NCBI GenBank assembly: GCA_963728075.1
Contig: CAVSIP010000001.1
Coordinates: 620,001 to 684,000, forward strand
Direction of reading: 5' to 3'
From: CAVSIP01 sp963728075
Lineage (GTDB): Bacteria > Actinomycetota > Actinomycetes > JAFAQI01 > DASSKL01
DNA length: 64,000 nt
In this document: one piece after another, positions 1 to 9,226 of the stretch
Position numbering within the stretch: position 1 is the stretch's first letter
Layout of the letters: every line of letters begins with the position of its first letter
Made by a program: the position numbers and the translations under genes
Notes under the pieces: generated by a model
Seen by the model: the letters and a program-made list of their open reading frames with translations, nothing else
Database searches by the model: none
What the model was told of the DNA's origin: nothing

Positions 1-1
1 A

Positions 2-2602
2 CCGATCCCCGGCGTCGACTCGACCGTGAACCCGGTCGACGGAAGGGACGTCTGGGTCGTGCCGCTGCAGGGCGGGTGGATCGGTGACCCGGACGCCCCG
101 GTTGCGCAAGACGCGATCGGGGCGTGCGACCCGCAGCCGCAGTACGCCATGTTCGTCAAGGAGGCGGAGCTCGAGCGGCAGAACCTCACGCGAACGTCCG
201 ACACGGTCCTCGCGCAGAAGCTCGCCGACGTGCAGACCAAGCTGCAGTTCGCGACCTCGATCGCCTTGGACCCGACCGGGCGCATCAGCTACGACGGCAC
301 ACCGATCGACGCCTCGCCCGAGAACGCGGCGATCTACCAGGCGCTGCTGAAGACCGGAACCCTCCCCGGTCTCCCCATCGGCATGGCGGGCCCGCCCGCT
401 GCGATCGGCCAGCCGGACACGCCTGCCTCGGAAGGTGTTCTCGGGTCGAACAGACGGTTCAGCGGCCTGGAGCTGGCTGCGATGGCCCTCGGTGCCTCGG
501 CGAGCAAGAGCACGCCGGTCAGCGTGGACAGCGTCGAGTACTACAACCGCGTCGCCGGTCTGGACTTCACGGCGCTGTGGAGCGCGCTGAGCTTCGTCCA
601 GTCGGAGGATCCGGACAACCCGGGCTCGCCGCTGGCCGACGGGGAGAAGTACATCAACTTCAACGGCTTCACCTACAACCGGGCAGAGACTTTCAAGGGC
701 AGCGTCACCTGGCTCGACGTCCCGACCCTCACCTGGCAGGTCAGCCACATCACCGATGTGGTGCCGTTCACCAACCTGTCGCGCTACGCCCAGATCGGCA
801 CCCACACCCTCACCGGGGTGGTGGCGTTCGCGCAACTGGCCGACGACGTGCGGGCGCTGTGCAACTTCGTCCCTGACAACACCTACATCCCCGGCTTCCT
901 CATGGACGTCCCGGGCGTGGACACCTCTTCCGAGCAAGAGAAGGCGATCCACGATCCGGCGGTGAGCCTCGGCGCGCTTCCGGGGACCGTCTTCACGACC
1001 TTCCCGTTCACCGTCACCGCGTCGCTGCTGAACCCCTGGCTTGGCAACCCGATCGACAACGCGCGGCTGCGGCTGACCGTCGACGCAAGCGAGACCCTGC
1101 AGCCGGACGACCTGACCGCGACCGCGAAGGACGGGCAACCCGTCCCGTTCACGGCCACCGATGACGGTGACCTGGTCGGCTGGTGGGGGCCCGCGACCGG
1201 CTTCCCGGTGGCGAAGGGCTACAACGTCTCCACGACGTTCGACGTGACGTTCTCCGACACGGCAACCGCCGGGACGTACGACCTGACCCTCGACCTCGTG
1301 ACGGCCACCGACACCACGACGGTGCTGGCCACGGACACCGGCACGCTCGGCGTCAAGGAGGATGTCCCGACCGTGCTCTGGGGTGACTCGATCGTGAAGT
1401 ACGCCTCGCAGGGCGGCACGGTGCAGCTGCCCGTCCAGGTGTACTCGCCGGACACCCGCACCGTCGGCCTCACGCTGACGGTGGGAGCCGACGAGCCACT
1501 GACCACCGGGGACGTGATCGTCTACGGAAGCGACGGGGCCGCCATGGTTCCGATGTCGTTCACGCCGACCGATGGTGCACTCGTCGCGACGCCGTGGGAG
1601 GTCACCGTCACCCGCGGCTTCAACCCCGTGACCTGGTACGCCAAGGTCGGTGAGGGTGCGCCGCTCGGCAACTACTCCTTCCGCGTCCACCTGGAGGGTG
1701 GCAACACCCTCGACAGCATCTCCATCGCCATCGTGGCGACCGAGGCGAACGGCCAGCGGCCCGGCGACGTCGGCGAGGACACCACGCCACCGGTGGTCCA
1801 GCTGACGAGCTGGACGACGGCGGACACGTCGGCGACGTTCAGCTTCCTCGCGGACGACGAGGGCACGACGTTCGAGTGCCGGCTGTTCGAGGACGGTGCC
1901 CTGCAGGGCGACTGGACCTCCTGCACGTCGCCGACGAGCTACACCGGCCTCGAGGACTCCCACCTCTACACCTTCTCGGTGCGGGGGACCAACCGGGACG
2001 GTCTCGTGTCGGAGCCGGCGGCTCACGAGTGGGTGGCAGGTGCGCCGGAGGAGGACACGACACCGCCCGTGGTGACGGTCCAGCCGGTGGGCACTCCTGG
2101 TGCCACCGCGACGTTCGACCTGCTCTCCAACGAGCCTGGGACGACGTTCGTCTGCCTGCTCGAGGGCAGCACCGGTCCGACCGCGACCTGGCAGCCGTGC
2201 ACGTCTCCGGTGACGTACCCGTCGCTGAACCCGGCGACGTACACGCTCACGGTCCGCGGAACGGACCTGGCGGGCAACGAGTCCGAGCCGACCCGCTCCG
2301 ACTCGTGGACCGTCACCTCCGGCACGCCGACTGACACCGGCGGTGGGGGCGGTGTCGGCAGTGGAGGAAGTGCAGGCAGCGATCGCTCGACCCACGGCAC
2401 CGCTGGCGCCGGCGGCACGGTCTCGACCGGCCAGAGCCCGACGTCGGAGCGGCCGGTGCAGACGGCCGTGACCACTCCGACCGGCGGCGACGTGACCATC
2501 ATCGAGACGGACGAGGCCTCGCCGACCACCGGCTTCACGGTCCTCGGGACCGCGGTGACCATCACCGCGCCGACGGCAACGGTCAGCGACCGTTGGCGCT
2601 GA
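2..2602 (+). CDS. Secreted Ig-like repeat surface protein, 5'-partial, first part of a frameshifted gene
   Basis: The reading frame is open from base 2 with no stop upstream, so the true start and any signal peptide lie outside the window; the GTG at 26 is probably internal. About 865 residues are visible. The N-terminal ~350 residues match no family I recognise. Two beta-sandwich regions follow, then two copies of an Ig-like repeat of the type T-F-x-C-x-L ... CTSP ... Y-x-x-L ... F-x-V-R-x-x-x-x-G at roughly residues 590-760, each introduced by DTTPPVV. A Gly/Ser-rich linker comes next. The frame ends at TGA in the middle of a conserved strand (TVSDRWR). The sequence resumes in the next frame at 2593, so this is one gene with a missing base near 2591. 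It is likely a cell-surface or cell-wall protein. No enzymatic motif was seen. Confidence 0.75.
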   Translation, partial: PIPGVDSTVNPVDGRDVWVVPLQGGWIGDPDAPVAQDAIGACDPQPQYAMFVKEAELERQNLTRTSDTVLAQKLADVQTKLQFATSIALDPTGRISYDGTPIDASPENAAIYQALLKTGTLPGLPIGMAGPPAAIGQPDTPASEGVLGSNRRFSGLELAAMALGASASKSTPVSVDSVEYYNRVAGLDFTALWSALSFVQSEDPDNPGSPLADGEKYINFNGFTYNRAETFKGSVTWLDVPTLTWQVSHITDVVPFTNLSRYAQIGTHTLTGVVAFAQLADDVRALCNFVPDNTYIPGFLMDVPGVDTSSEQEKAIHDPAVSLGALPGTVFTTFPFTVTASLLNPWLGNPIDNARLRLTVDASETLQPDDLTATAKDGQPVPFTATDDGDLVGWWGPATGFPVAKGYNVSTTFDVTFSDTATAGTYDLTLDLVTATDTTTVLATDTGTLGVKEDVPTVLWGDSIVKYASQGGTVQLPVQVYSPDTRTVGLTLTVGADEPLTTGDVIVYGSDGAAMVPMSFTPTDGALVATPWEVTVTRGFNPVTWYAKVGEGAPLGNYSFRVHLEGGNTLDSISIAIVATEANGQRPGDVGEDTTPPVVQLTSWTTADTSATFSFLADDEGTTFECRLFEDGALQGDWTSCTSPTSYTGLEDSHLYTFSVRGTNRDGLVSEPAAHEWVAGAPEEDTTPPVVTVQPVGTPGATATFDLLSNEPGTTFVCLLEGSTGPTATWQPCTSPVTYPSLNPATYTLTVRGTDLAGNESEPTRSDSWTVTSGTPTDTGGGGGVGSGGSAGSDRSTHGTAGAGGTVSTGQSPTSERPVQTAVTTPTGGDVTIIETDEASPTTGFTVLGTAVTITAPTATVSDRWR

Positions 2603-3420
2603 CGTTCACGGTGCTCGGCAGCGAGGTGCCGGCGGGCATGCCGGTGACGTTCGCCCGTGATGGTGTCGTGGCGACGACCTGCACCACCCCTGGTCAGGCC
2701 ACCCCGGACCCGTGCATCGCGGACGTGACGACGTTGCCGAACGGTGACGTCCAGGTCCGGCTGCTGACCAGCCACGCCTCGCAGTGGCAGGCGGTCACAC
2801 CGGCGCAGGGCAGCATCGCGGCCCTCTGCCCGGCCGGAACGGCCAGCCCGTTCACCGACATCAGTGCCGACGTGCACGCGCCGGCGGTGTCATGCCTGTA
2901 CCGGGCCGGCATCGTCAAGGGCACCACGGCCAGCAGCTACAGCCCGGCCGACACCGTGACCCGGGAGGAGATGGCCTCCTTCCTGTCCCGGTTGCTCGCC
3001 AACGCCGGCGTGGCCCTGCCCAACCGACCGGCCAACCCGTTCACGGACGTTCCCGACGGTGACGTGCACGCGACCGCGATCGCGCAGCTGGCCGCGGTCG
3101 GGGTGGTGCACGGGGTCAGCACGTCGTCCTACCGGCCGACCGCCGTGGTCAGCCGGGGCCAGATGGCGGCGTTCCTCGCCCGGGCCGAGCAGCTCGCCCG
3201 CGGCGCGCAGCTCCCCGTGGCCACGACCCGGTTCGCGGACATCGCCGGTGACCCCTTCGCCGAGGACATCGGCCGGATCAGCGGCGTCGGGATCGCCGCA
3301 GGGGTCACCGCCACTGAGTACGTACCCTCCGCACCCGTGCGCAGGAACCAGATGGCGTCGTTCCTCGCCCGGACGCTGAACCTGCTGGTCGTCGCCGGCA
3401 AGGCGCCGGCCGTCCACTGA
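2593..3420 (+). CDS. C-terminal part of the same surface protein, three SLH repeats
   Basis: This frame continues the Ig-like protein: LALTFTV completes the strand broken at the upstream stop (expected VSDPLALTFTV). It is probably not an independent gene; the TTG at 2593 has no ribosome binding site. Residues ~75-265 hold three S-layer homology repeats, each about 60 residues, with the pattern F-x-D-[IV] ... A-[IV] ... L-x-x-x-G-[IV] ... G ... Y-x-P ... [VT]-[TSR]-R-x-[EQ]-M-A-[SA]-F-L. SLH domains usually bind secondary cell-wall polymers and anchor exported proteins to the envelope. The gene ends just before a hairpin terminator. Confidence 0.75.
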   Translation: MALTFTVLGSEVPAGMPVTFARDGVVATTCTTPGQATPDPCIADVTTLPNGDVQVRLLTSHASQWQAVTPAQGSIAALCPAGTASPFTDISADVHAPAVSCLYRAGIVKGTTASSYSPADTVTREEMASFLSRLLANAGVALPNRPANPFTDVPDGDVHATAIAQLAAVGVVHGVSTSSYRPTAVVSRGQMAAFLARAEQLARGAQLPVATTRFADIAGDPFAEDIGRISGVGIAAGVTATEYVPSAPVRRNQMASFLARTLNLLVVAGKAPAVH

Positions 3421-3436
3421 CGCAGGCATCTCCCGG

Positions 3437-3466
3437 CGGGCCGGGTCCCTTCGGGGCCCCGGCCCG
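3437..3466 (+). terminator. Hairpin terminator after the SLH gene
   Basis: A 13-base GC-rich stem with one mismatch closes a TTCG tetraloop, starting 16 bases after the stop codon. There is no U-tract, as is common in high-GC actinomycetes. It separates the surface-protein gene from the convergent tRNA-Leu. Confidence 0.6.
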
Positions 3467-3503
3467 CACGCCGGAGGCTCTGGAGGGGGTGGTTCCCACT
3501 TCG

Positions 3504-3590
<87 letters not shown>

Positions 3591-3716
3591 GTACGGCTCC
3601 ACGCGCGCGTCTGCGTGCTGGTCGCCGGCCCCTCCAAGTTACACGACCACAGCGTGTCGCCCGGGCCTGCGGGCGGTACGGTCCCCGCGGGGTGTCCGCA
3701 GAGAGGGAGGTCCGCC

Positions 3717-5018
3717 GTGGCGAGCGCCGAGGACGAGGTCGTCGACATCTGCCGGGAGCTCATCCGGATCGACTCGAGCAACCCCACCAGCAACGAGCGC
3801 AAGGCGGCCGAGTACGTCGCCGAGCAGCTCTCCGACGTCGGCATCGAGCCGACGATCTACGAGTCGGAGCCGGGCCGGGCCAGCGTGGTCGCCCGGATCC
3901 GCGGGGCCGACGACAGCCGCGGGGCCCTGCTCGTCCACGGCCACCTCGACGTGGTGCCCGCCGACGCCGCTGACTGGCAGGTGGACCCGTACGCCGGTGA
4001 GATCCGCGACGGCTGCCTGTGGGGCCGGGGCGCGGTGGACATGAAGGACATGGACGCCATGACCCTCGCGCTCGTCCGACAGTGGGCGCGGGAGGGTCGC
4101 ACCCCACCGCGGGACGTCGTTCTCGCGTTCCTCGCCGACGAGGAGGCGGGCGGCCGGCACGGAGCCGGCTACCTCACCGAGAACCACCCCGACCTGTTCG
4201 CCGACTGCACCGATGCCATCAGCGAGGTGGGCGGGTTCAGCATCACGGTCGGAGACCAGCGGCTGTACGCCATCGAGACGGCCGAGAAGGGCATGGCGTG
4301 GATGCGCCTGGTCGCCCGCGGCCGGGCCGGCCATGGCTCGATGATCAACCGGGAGAACGCGGTCACCGCCCTTGCCGACGCGGTGGCCCGGATCGGCCGG
4401 CACCGCTTCCCCGTCCGGCTCACGCCGACGGTGTCCGCGTTCCTCCGCGAGGCGGGGCAGGCGCTCGGTCTCCACATCGACCCGGACACCGTCGACCCCA
4501 CCGAGGTGGAGGAGCTGGTCGAGCGGCTCGGCCCGGCCGCACGCATGGTCGGGGCGACCCTGCGCAGCACGGCGAACCCGACCATGCTCGACGCCGGCTA
4601 CAAGGTGAACGTCATCCCGCAGCAGGCGGTCGCGCACGTCGACGGCAGGTTCCTGCCGGGGTACGAGGAGGAGTTCCTCACCGAGGTCGACGAGCTGCTC
4701 GGCCCGGACGTGCAGCGGGAGTTCGTCCATCGCGACCACGCGCTGGAGACGACGTTCGACGGACCGCTCGTCGACGCCATGGTGGCCGCGCTACGGGCGG
4801 AGGACCCGGACGGCCGGCCGGTGCCGTACTGCCTGTCCGGCGGGACGGACTCCAAGTGGTTCTCCCGGCTCGGCATCCGCTGCTTCGGCTTCTCGCCACT
4901 GCGCCTGCCCGCCGACCTGGACTTCACCGGCATGTTCCACGGCGTCGACGAGCGGGTGCCGCTCGACGCGCTGCGCTTCGGCGTACGCGTGCTGGACCGG
5001 TTCCTCGCGACCTGCTGA
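3717..5018 (+). CDS. M20/M25/M40 family zinc metallo-hydrolase (amidohydrolase/peptidase)
   Basis: A 433-residue soluble enzyme of the ArgE/DapE/carboxypeptidase G2 superfamily, which cleaves amide or peptide bonds with a two-zinc centre. Visible metal-site motifs are HGHLDVVP (~residues 82-89), GRGAVDMKD (~104-112), DEEAGG (~142-147) and LSGGTDSKWF near residue 374. The N-terminal RELIRIDSSNPT is typical of the family. The GTG at 3717 follows GGGAGG by six bases and was preferred over the in-frame 5' extension to 3615, which would run into the promoter region. A TACGGT -10-like box lies at 3677-3682. The physiological substrate cannot be told from the sequence. Confidence 0.88.
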   Translation: MASAEDEVVDICRELIRIDSSNPTSNERKAAEYVAEQLSDVGIEPTIYESEPGRASVVARIRGADDSRGALLVHGHLDVVPADAADWQVDPYAGEIRDGCLWGRGAVDMKDMDAMTLALVRQWAREGRTPPRDVVLAFLADEEAGGRHGAGYLTENHPDLFADCTDAISEVGGFSITVGDQRLYAIETAEKGMAWMRLVARGRAGHGSMINRENAVTALADAVARIGRHRFPVRLTPTVSAFLREAGQALGLHIDPDTVDPTEVEELVERLGPAARMVGATLRSTANPTMLDAGYKVNVIPQQAVAHVDGRFLPGYEEEFLTEVDELLGPDVQREFVHRDHALETTFDGPLVDAMVAALRAEDPDGRPVPYCLSGGTDSKWFSRLGIRCFGFSPLRLPADLDFTGMFHGVDERVPLDALRFGVRVLDRFLATC

Positions 5019-5026
5019 CCGGCGGG

Positions 5027-5212
5027 TCACAGCGTCGAGCGTACGCGGATGATCTTGCGGCGGAGGACGACCGCCCGGCGGCCGTCCGGGTAGAGGCGCA
5101 GCCGGTCGAGCTCCCAGTGGCGGTACTCCGCCTCGTCGGTGAGGAGCCGTTGGGCCGCTCGCCGGGTGGTGCCGCGCGGCAGCACCATCCTCCGGAACTC
5201 CCACTCGCTCAT
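5027..5212 (-). CDS. DUF5703 family small protein
   Basis: A 61-residue basic protein (MSEWEFRRMVLPRGT ... HWELDRLRLYPDGRR). The E-[WY]-E-[FY] start, the ELDRLRLYPDG core and the VVLRRKIIR end are hallmarks of the actinobacterial DUF5703 family, whose function is unknown. A TATCGT hexamer lies nine bases before the ATG, so any leader is very short. It sits downstream of the RecD-like helicase with a 26-base gap and is convergent with the M20 peptidase. Confidence 0.8.
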   Translation of the reverse strand: MSEWEFRRMVLPRGTTRRAAQRLLTDEAEYRHWELDRLRLYPDGRRAVVLRRKIIRVRSTL

Positions 5213-5238
5213 GGCACGGCCACGATAGCGCCGTACGA

Positions 5239-7095
5239 TCACTCCTCGCCGCGCAACAGAGCCTGCAGCCGGGTGCGGCGGGGACGCGCACCGACCTCGG
5301 CGACGGCGCGGGCGAGCGCCCCGCCGGCCGCGTGCACGATCGACAGGTGCTGCTGGGCGCGGGTGAACGCGGTGTACACGAGTGGCCGGGAGAGCATGCC
5401 GCCCGCCTCGCCGGGAACGACCGCCACCACCGCGGGCCACTCGGAGCCCTGGGCGCGGTGGACGGTGACCGCCCAGCCGTGCCGCAGGTCGGACAGCGCG
5501 GAGCCCGGAACGGCGACCGGGTACGGGCCGAACGCGACCACCAGCGTGCCGTCGGTGATCTCGGTGACCACACCGACCTCGCCGTTGGCGAACCCGTTGT
5601 CGAGGTGGTTGGCGGTGGCGACCACCCGGTCGCCGACGTCGAACCCGGCGAGGGTCCCCGGCCCGGGGTTGAGCACCTGCTTGAGGGCGGCGTTCAGCGC
5701 CAGCGTGCCGGCGGGTCCGCGGTGGATCGGCGTGACCACCTGCACGTCCTCGGCGGGGACCCCGAGCGCGCGCGGGATCGAGTCGGTCACCAGCTGCACC
5801 ACCCGCCGCGCCGCGGTCGCGCCGTCGGCGACCGGCACGACCACGACCCCGCGGTCGTCGGGGTCGACGGCCGGCAGGGCGCCCTCCCGTACGGCGGCGG
5901 CGAGCTGGGCGATGGCGCCGCCCTCCTCCTGCCGGTAGAGCGTCGTCAGGCGGGTCTCCGGCACCGCGGCCGCGTCGATGACGTCACCGAGCACCCGGCC
6001 CGCTCCGATCGACGGCAGCTGCGCTGGGTCGCCGACGAGCAGCAGGTGCGTCCCGTCGGCGCAGGCCTCGACGAGGGCCGCGGCGAGCTCGACGTCGAGC
6101 ATCGAGGTCTCGTCGACCACCACCACGTCCGCGTCCAGCGGCCAGGACTCGCCGCGCAGGAACTCACCGGTCGTGCCCTGCGCCTGCAGCAGCCGGTGCA
6201 CGGTGGTCGCCGTCTCGTCGGTCAGCTCCTCCAGACGCTTGGCCGCCCGGCTCGTCGGCGCGGCCAGCGCCACCCGCAGGCGCAGTGCCTTGGCGAGCGC
6301 CACGACCGCGGCGACCGTACGGCTCTTGCCGGTGCCCGGCCCGCCCGTGAGCAGGCTCACGCCGTGCTCGGCGACCGCCTGCACCGCCGCGCGCTGCGCG
6401 TCGTCCAGGCCCCCCGTGGCGGAGGTGGCTCCCTCGCTGGTGCACAGCGGTTCCGCTGTCTCGAGCAGGCGGTGCAGCCCGTCCGCCACCGCCTCCTCGG
6501 CGGCGGCGTATCGGACGAGGGCGAGCAGGCCCGCCGGGTCGACCACGTCACCGGCCGCGGTGGCGGCCTCGACCGCGGCCTCGGGGTCCGGGATGTCGAG
6601 GCCCGCCAGGCCGGCGAGCACGGTGTCGCGGGGCAGTGCGGTGTGACCGTCCCGGGCCGCGCGACGCAGTAGGTAGGTGGTGAACGCGCGGCTGCGCCTG
6701 GGGTCGTCCTTGCCGGGACGATCGGCCGCGAGCACGGACAGCGCGAACACGTCGGCCTCCCGCGGGGTCAGCCCGTCGGTGTCCAGCAGCTGCCACGGAT
6801 CCGCGGCCAGCACGCGCGGCGCCCCGTCACCGTGCGCCGCGACGACCCCCGCGGCGAGGCGCAGCGGCAGACCGGCCCGCTGGAGCAGCTGGGCGACGGC
6901 GTACGCGGGCGCGGCCTCCGCCCAGGTCTTCGCCAGCCGCTCCGCCCGCTTGGCCGACACCCCCTCGACCGCCGACAGCGCCTCGACGCTCACGTCGTCG
7001 GGAGAGGTGATGCCGGCGGCCTCCAGCCGGCTGCCGGTCGTCCGGCCGAGCCCCGGCCACAGCCCCGCAGCGGCGAACTCGGCGAACAACGACAC
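5239..7095 (-). CDS. RecD-like (SF1B) ATP-dependent DNA helicase
   Basis: About 618 residues. The N-terminus carries helix-hairpin-helix-like segments (EALSAVEGVSAKRAERLA). A superfamily 1 motor core follows: Walker A GGPGTGKS (~residue 250), Walker B VVVVDETSMLD (~330), motif III-like LLVGDPAQLPSIGAG, and C-terminal motifs VTVHRAQGSEWPAVV (~555) and YTAFTRAQQHL (~580). This matches RecD2/TraA-type 5'-3' helicases rather than the RecBCD subunit, as no recB or recC lies nearby. Two GTG starts are possible: 7104, or 7095, which sits seven bases after TAGGGT on this strand and fits the leaderless pattern of the region. The upstream methyltransferase stop (TAG) forms part of that hexamer. Confidence 0.85.
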   Translation of the reverse strand: MSLFAEFAAAGLWPGLGRTTGSRLEAAGITSPDDVSVEALSAVEGVSAKRAERLAKTWAEAAPAYAVAQLLQRAGLPLRLAAGVVAAHGDGAPRVLAADPWQLLDTDGLTPREADVFALSVLAADRPGKDDPRRSRAFTTYLLRRAARDGHTALPRDTVLAGLAGLDIPDPEAAVEAATAAGDVVDPAGLLALVRYAAAEEAVADGLHRLLETAEPLCTSEGATSATGGLDDAQRAAVQAVAEHGVSLLTGGPGTGKSRTVAAVVALAKALRLRVALAAPTSRAAKRLEELTDETATTVHRLLQAQGTTGEFLRGESWPLDADVVVVDETSMLDVELAAALVEACADGTHLLLVGDPAQLPSIGAGRVLGDVIDAAAVPETRLTTLYRQEEGGAIAQLAAAVREGALPAVDPDDRGVVVVPVADGATAARRVVQLVTDSIPRALGVPAEDVQVVTPIHRGPAGTLALNAALKQVLNPGPGTLAGFDVGDRVVATANHLDNGFANGEVGVVTEITDGTLVVAFGPYPVAVPGSALSDLRHGWAVTVHRAQGSEWPAVVAVVPGEAGGMLSRPLVYTAFTRAQQHLSIVHAAGGALARAVAEVGARPRRTRLQALLRGEE

Positions 7096-7102
7096 GGCGG
7101 CC

Positions 7103-7108
7103 ACCCTA
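7103..7108 (-). promoter_or_regulatory. Leaderless -10 (TAGGGT) of the RecD-like helicase
   Basis: TAGGGT is followed by seven bases and GTG at 7095. It overlaps the stop codon of the methyltransferase gene, so the helicase could have its own transcript within the run. Confidence 0.45.
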
Positions 7109-8236
7109 CGGGTCGGTGGGTCCGGTGCCCGGCTGCTCCACAGGCAGGCACACCAGCGCCCACGGCTGGTCCTGCAGGCGGGTCATCACCAGCGTCACCC
7201 GCCGCGACCCGCGCAGGCGCAGCCGGCGGCGGATCTCCTCGACGTCGCCGGCGAGCCCCCGTCGGCGGATGTCCACGGCGCCGACGTCCAGGCCGGCCAG
7301 CGTGGCCTGCAGGTCCTTGGGCCGCCACGGCTGTGAGGCGATGACCTGCAGGCAGCGGGCGAACGGCGAGTCGACCGGCCGGTCGGTGGTGAGGAAGGCG
7401 ATGCGCCGGTCGAGCTGGCGGGCGCCGAGACGGCGAGCGAGGTCCTGGACCAGCCCCGCGCGGGTGACGGCGGGGTTGGGGTCGAGCAAGTACGTGCCCG
7501 GGTCGTCCAGCGGCACGTCCGCCCCGGGCTCGGCGACGAGCGTGTCGCCGCCGGGCAGGACGGTCGCCCGGGTCCGCGCGGTCGCGTACGCCGGGGCCCA
7601 CAGCACCGCCTCCTTCAGGTCGCGGCCGTCCGCCACGAACTCGACCTCCCACCCCTCGGGCACGGCCTCGAGCGCCAGCCCTGGTGCGGCCTTGATGCAC
7701 GCAGCGACCGACAGGCACCACGGCAGCGGCGGGCGGTAGCCACCGCGGCCGGTCGCGTCCCGCCGCGCCGGGTCGGCGAACGCCACCGTGCCGGTCAGGC
7801 GCAGGTCACGTACGTCGGCGACCACAGCCTGGGTGGTGACGCCGTAGACCGCGGCGTTGTGCCGGGTGAGTAACGCGTGCACCGGGTCGAGGTCGACGGC
7901 GAGATCGGCGTGCAGCGCCGCCGTGTCGCCGCCGATCCCGCAGCACAGGTCGACCAGCGGGCGGGGACCGCCCGCGAGCCGCACCGCCCGGTGCTGCGCG
8001 AGCGCCTCGCCCGAAGCCTGCTCGAGACCGGCTCGGGTGAACAGCATGCGGTCCGCCCGGCGGAACTTGGCGGCACCGCGCTCGCGCAGCTCTGCCTGCG
8101 TGAACGCCGCCGCCACCAGCCCGGCCGGCCAGCGGCGGCGCAGGGCCGTGGCGTGCGCGAGGTCACGAGGTCCCCCGGCTGCGGCGGCGAGCAGCTCCTC
8201 CGCCCTCAGCAGGGCGGCGACGTCGCCCGGGGTCAG
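7106..8236 (-). CDS. Class I SAM-dependent methyltransferase with THUMP-like C-terminal domain
   Basis: Up to 376 residues. The SAM-binding loop DLCCGIGGDTAAL is near residue 95, followed by AVDLDP (acidic loop) and FADPARRD, a DPxR-type catalytic segment. The last ~90 residues (GTYLLDPNPAVTRAGL ... RIAFLTTDRP ... ) fit the THUMP-like domain of a widespread actinobacterial family, presumed to act on RNA. No ATG, GTG or TTG lies near the natural N-terminus; the best start is CTG at 8236, four bases after GGAGGGG and overlapping the aldo/keto reductase stop (CTGA). A GTG about 35 codons in is an alternative but would remove conserved sequence. The overlap implies translational coupling with the upstream reductase. 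Confidence 0.82.
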   Translation of the reverse strand: MTPGDVAALLRAEELLAAAAGGPRDLAHATALRRRWPAGLVAAAFTQAELRERGAAKFRRADRMLFTRAGLEQASGEALAQHRAVRLAGGPRPLVDLCCGIGGDTAALHADLAVDLDPVHALLTRHNAAVYGVTTQAVVADVRDLRLTGTVAFADPARRDATGRGGYRPPLPWCLSVAACIKAAPGLALEAVPEGWEVEFVADGRDLKEAVLWAPAYATARTRATVLPGGDTLVAEPGADVPLDDPGTYLLDPNPAVTRAGLVQDLARRLGARQLDRRIAFLTTDRPVDSPFARCLQVIASQPWRPKDLQATLAGLDVGAVDIRRRGLAGDVEEIRRRLRLRGSRRVTLVMTRLQDQPWALVCLPVEQPGTGPTDP

Positions 8237-9201
8237 CGCCCCTCCGGGTAGCCGGTGACCGGCGCCGACACGTCGTCGAGCGCGGCGCGGATCTCCTCCG
8301 GCAGCACCACCCCGTCGGCCTCCAGGGAACCGGCGAGCTGCGCCGCCGTCCGCGCGCCGACGATCGGGGCCACGACGCCGGGGCGGTCGCGCACCCAGGC
8401 AATGGCCACCGCGACCGGGGAGACGCCCAGCCCGTCCGCCGCGGTCAGCACGGCGTCCACGACGCTGCGGGACCGGTCGTCGAGGTAGGCCTCCACGAAG
8501 CGGCTGTACTGCGGGTCCGCGGCACGGGAGTCGGCCGGCGTGCCGTCGCGGTACTTGCCGGTGAGCACCCCGCGGCCCAGTGGCGACCACGGCAGGATCC
8601 CGATGCCCAGCTCCTGCACCGCCGGGACGACCTCCCGCTCGATGCCGCGCTCGAGCAACGAGTACTCCATCTGCGTGGACACGATCGGTGCCCGGCCGGG
8701 CCAGGCCAGCTGCCAGGTCGCCGCCCGGGCCGTCTGCCAGCCGCTGTAGTTCGAGATGCCGACGTAGCGCGCCCGGCCGCTCGTGACCGCGGTGTCCAGC
8801 GCGGCCAGCGTCTCCTCCAGCGGGGTCTGCGGGTCGTAGGCGTGCAGCTGCCACAGGTCCACGTACGACGTGCCGAGCCGCTCCAGCGACGCGTCGAGGG
8901 CGCCGAGCAGGTGCCGGCGGGAGGCGTCCCGCCGCCGGGCGCCGCCGCGTACGGACACCGCCTTGGTCGCCACGACCACGTCCTCGCGGCGCACGGCGCC
9001 CTGCAGCAGACGGCCGAGGATGCGCTCGCTCTCGCCGTCGACGTAGACGTCGGCGGTGTCGACGAGCGTGCCGCCGGCGTCGAGGAAGGCCTGCAGCTGG
9101 GCGGAGGCGTCGTCCTCGTCGGTGTCGCGTCCCCAGGTCATGGTGCCGAGCGCGAGCCGGGAAACGTACAGCCCGGTGCGGCCGAGGCGGCGCAGTTCCA
9201 C
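8233..9201 (-). CDS. Aldo/keto reductase
   Basis: A 322-residue (beta/alpha)8 NADPH-dependent oxidoreductase. The catalytic tetrad is visible: Asp and Tyr in DTADVYVDGESE, Lys in VVATKAVS and His in QLHAYDP. The start MELRRLGRTGL fits the family N-terminus and the GTG at 9201 lies seven bases after TAGCGT, so it was chosen over GTG 9210. Its stop overlaps the start of the methyltransferase, making it first in a minus-strand transcript that continues into the methyltransferase and helicase. The carbonyl substrate is unknown. Confidence 0.88.
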   Translation of the reverse strand: MELRRLGRTGLYVSRLALGTMTWGRDTDEDDASAQLQAFLDAGGTLVDTADVYVDGESERILGRLLQGAVRREDVVVATKAVSVRGGARRRDASRRHLLGALDASLERLGTSYVDLWQLHAYDPQTPLEETLAALDTAVTSGRARYVGISNYSGWQTARAATWQLAWPGRAPIVSTQMEYSLLERGIEREVVPAVQELGIGILPWSPLGRGVLTGKYRDGTPADSRAADPQYSRFVEAYLDDRSRSVVDAVLTAADGLGVSPVAVAIAWVRDRPGVVAPIVGARTAAQLAGSLEADGVVLPEEIRAALDDVSAPVTGYPEGR

Positions 9202-9208
9202 GTGCGGC

Positions 9209-9214
9209 ACGCTA
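9209..9214 (-). promoter_or_regulatory. Leaderless -10 (TAGCGT) of the aldo/keto reductase
   Basis: TAGCGT on the minus strand, seven bases, then GTG at 9201. It stands back to back with the uppP promoter only 12 bases away. Confidence 0.5.
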
Positions 9215-9226
9215 CCGGGCGGCGGT

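Noticed and set aside
2593..3420. Separate SLH-domain gene
   Set aside because: Its TTG start lacks a ribosome site and its first residues complete a strand broken at the upstream stop, so it is treated as the end of the same gene.
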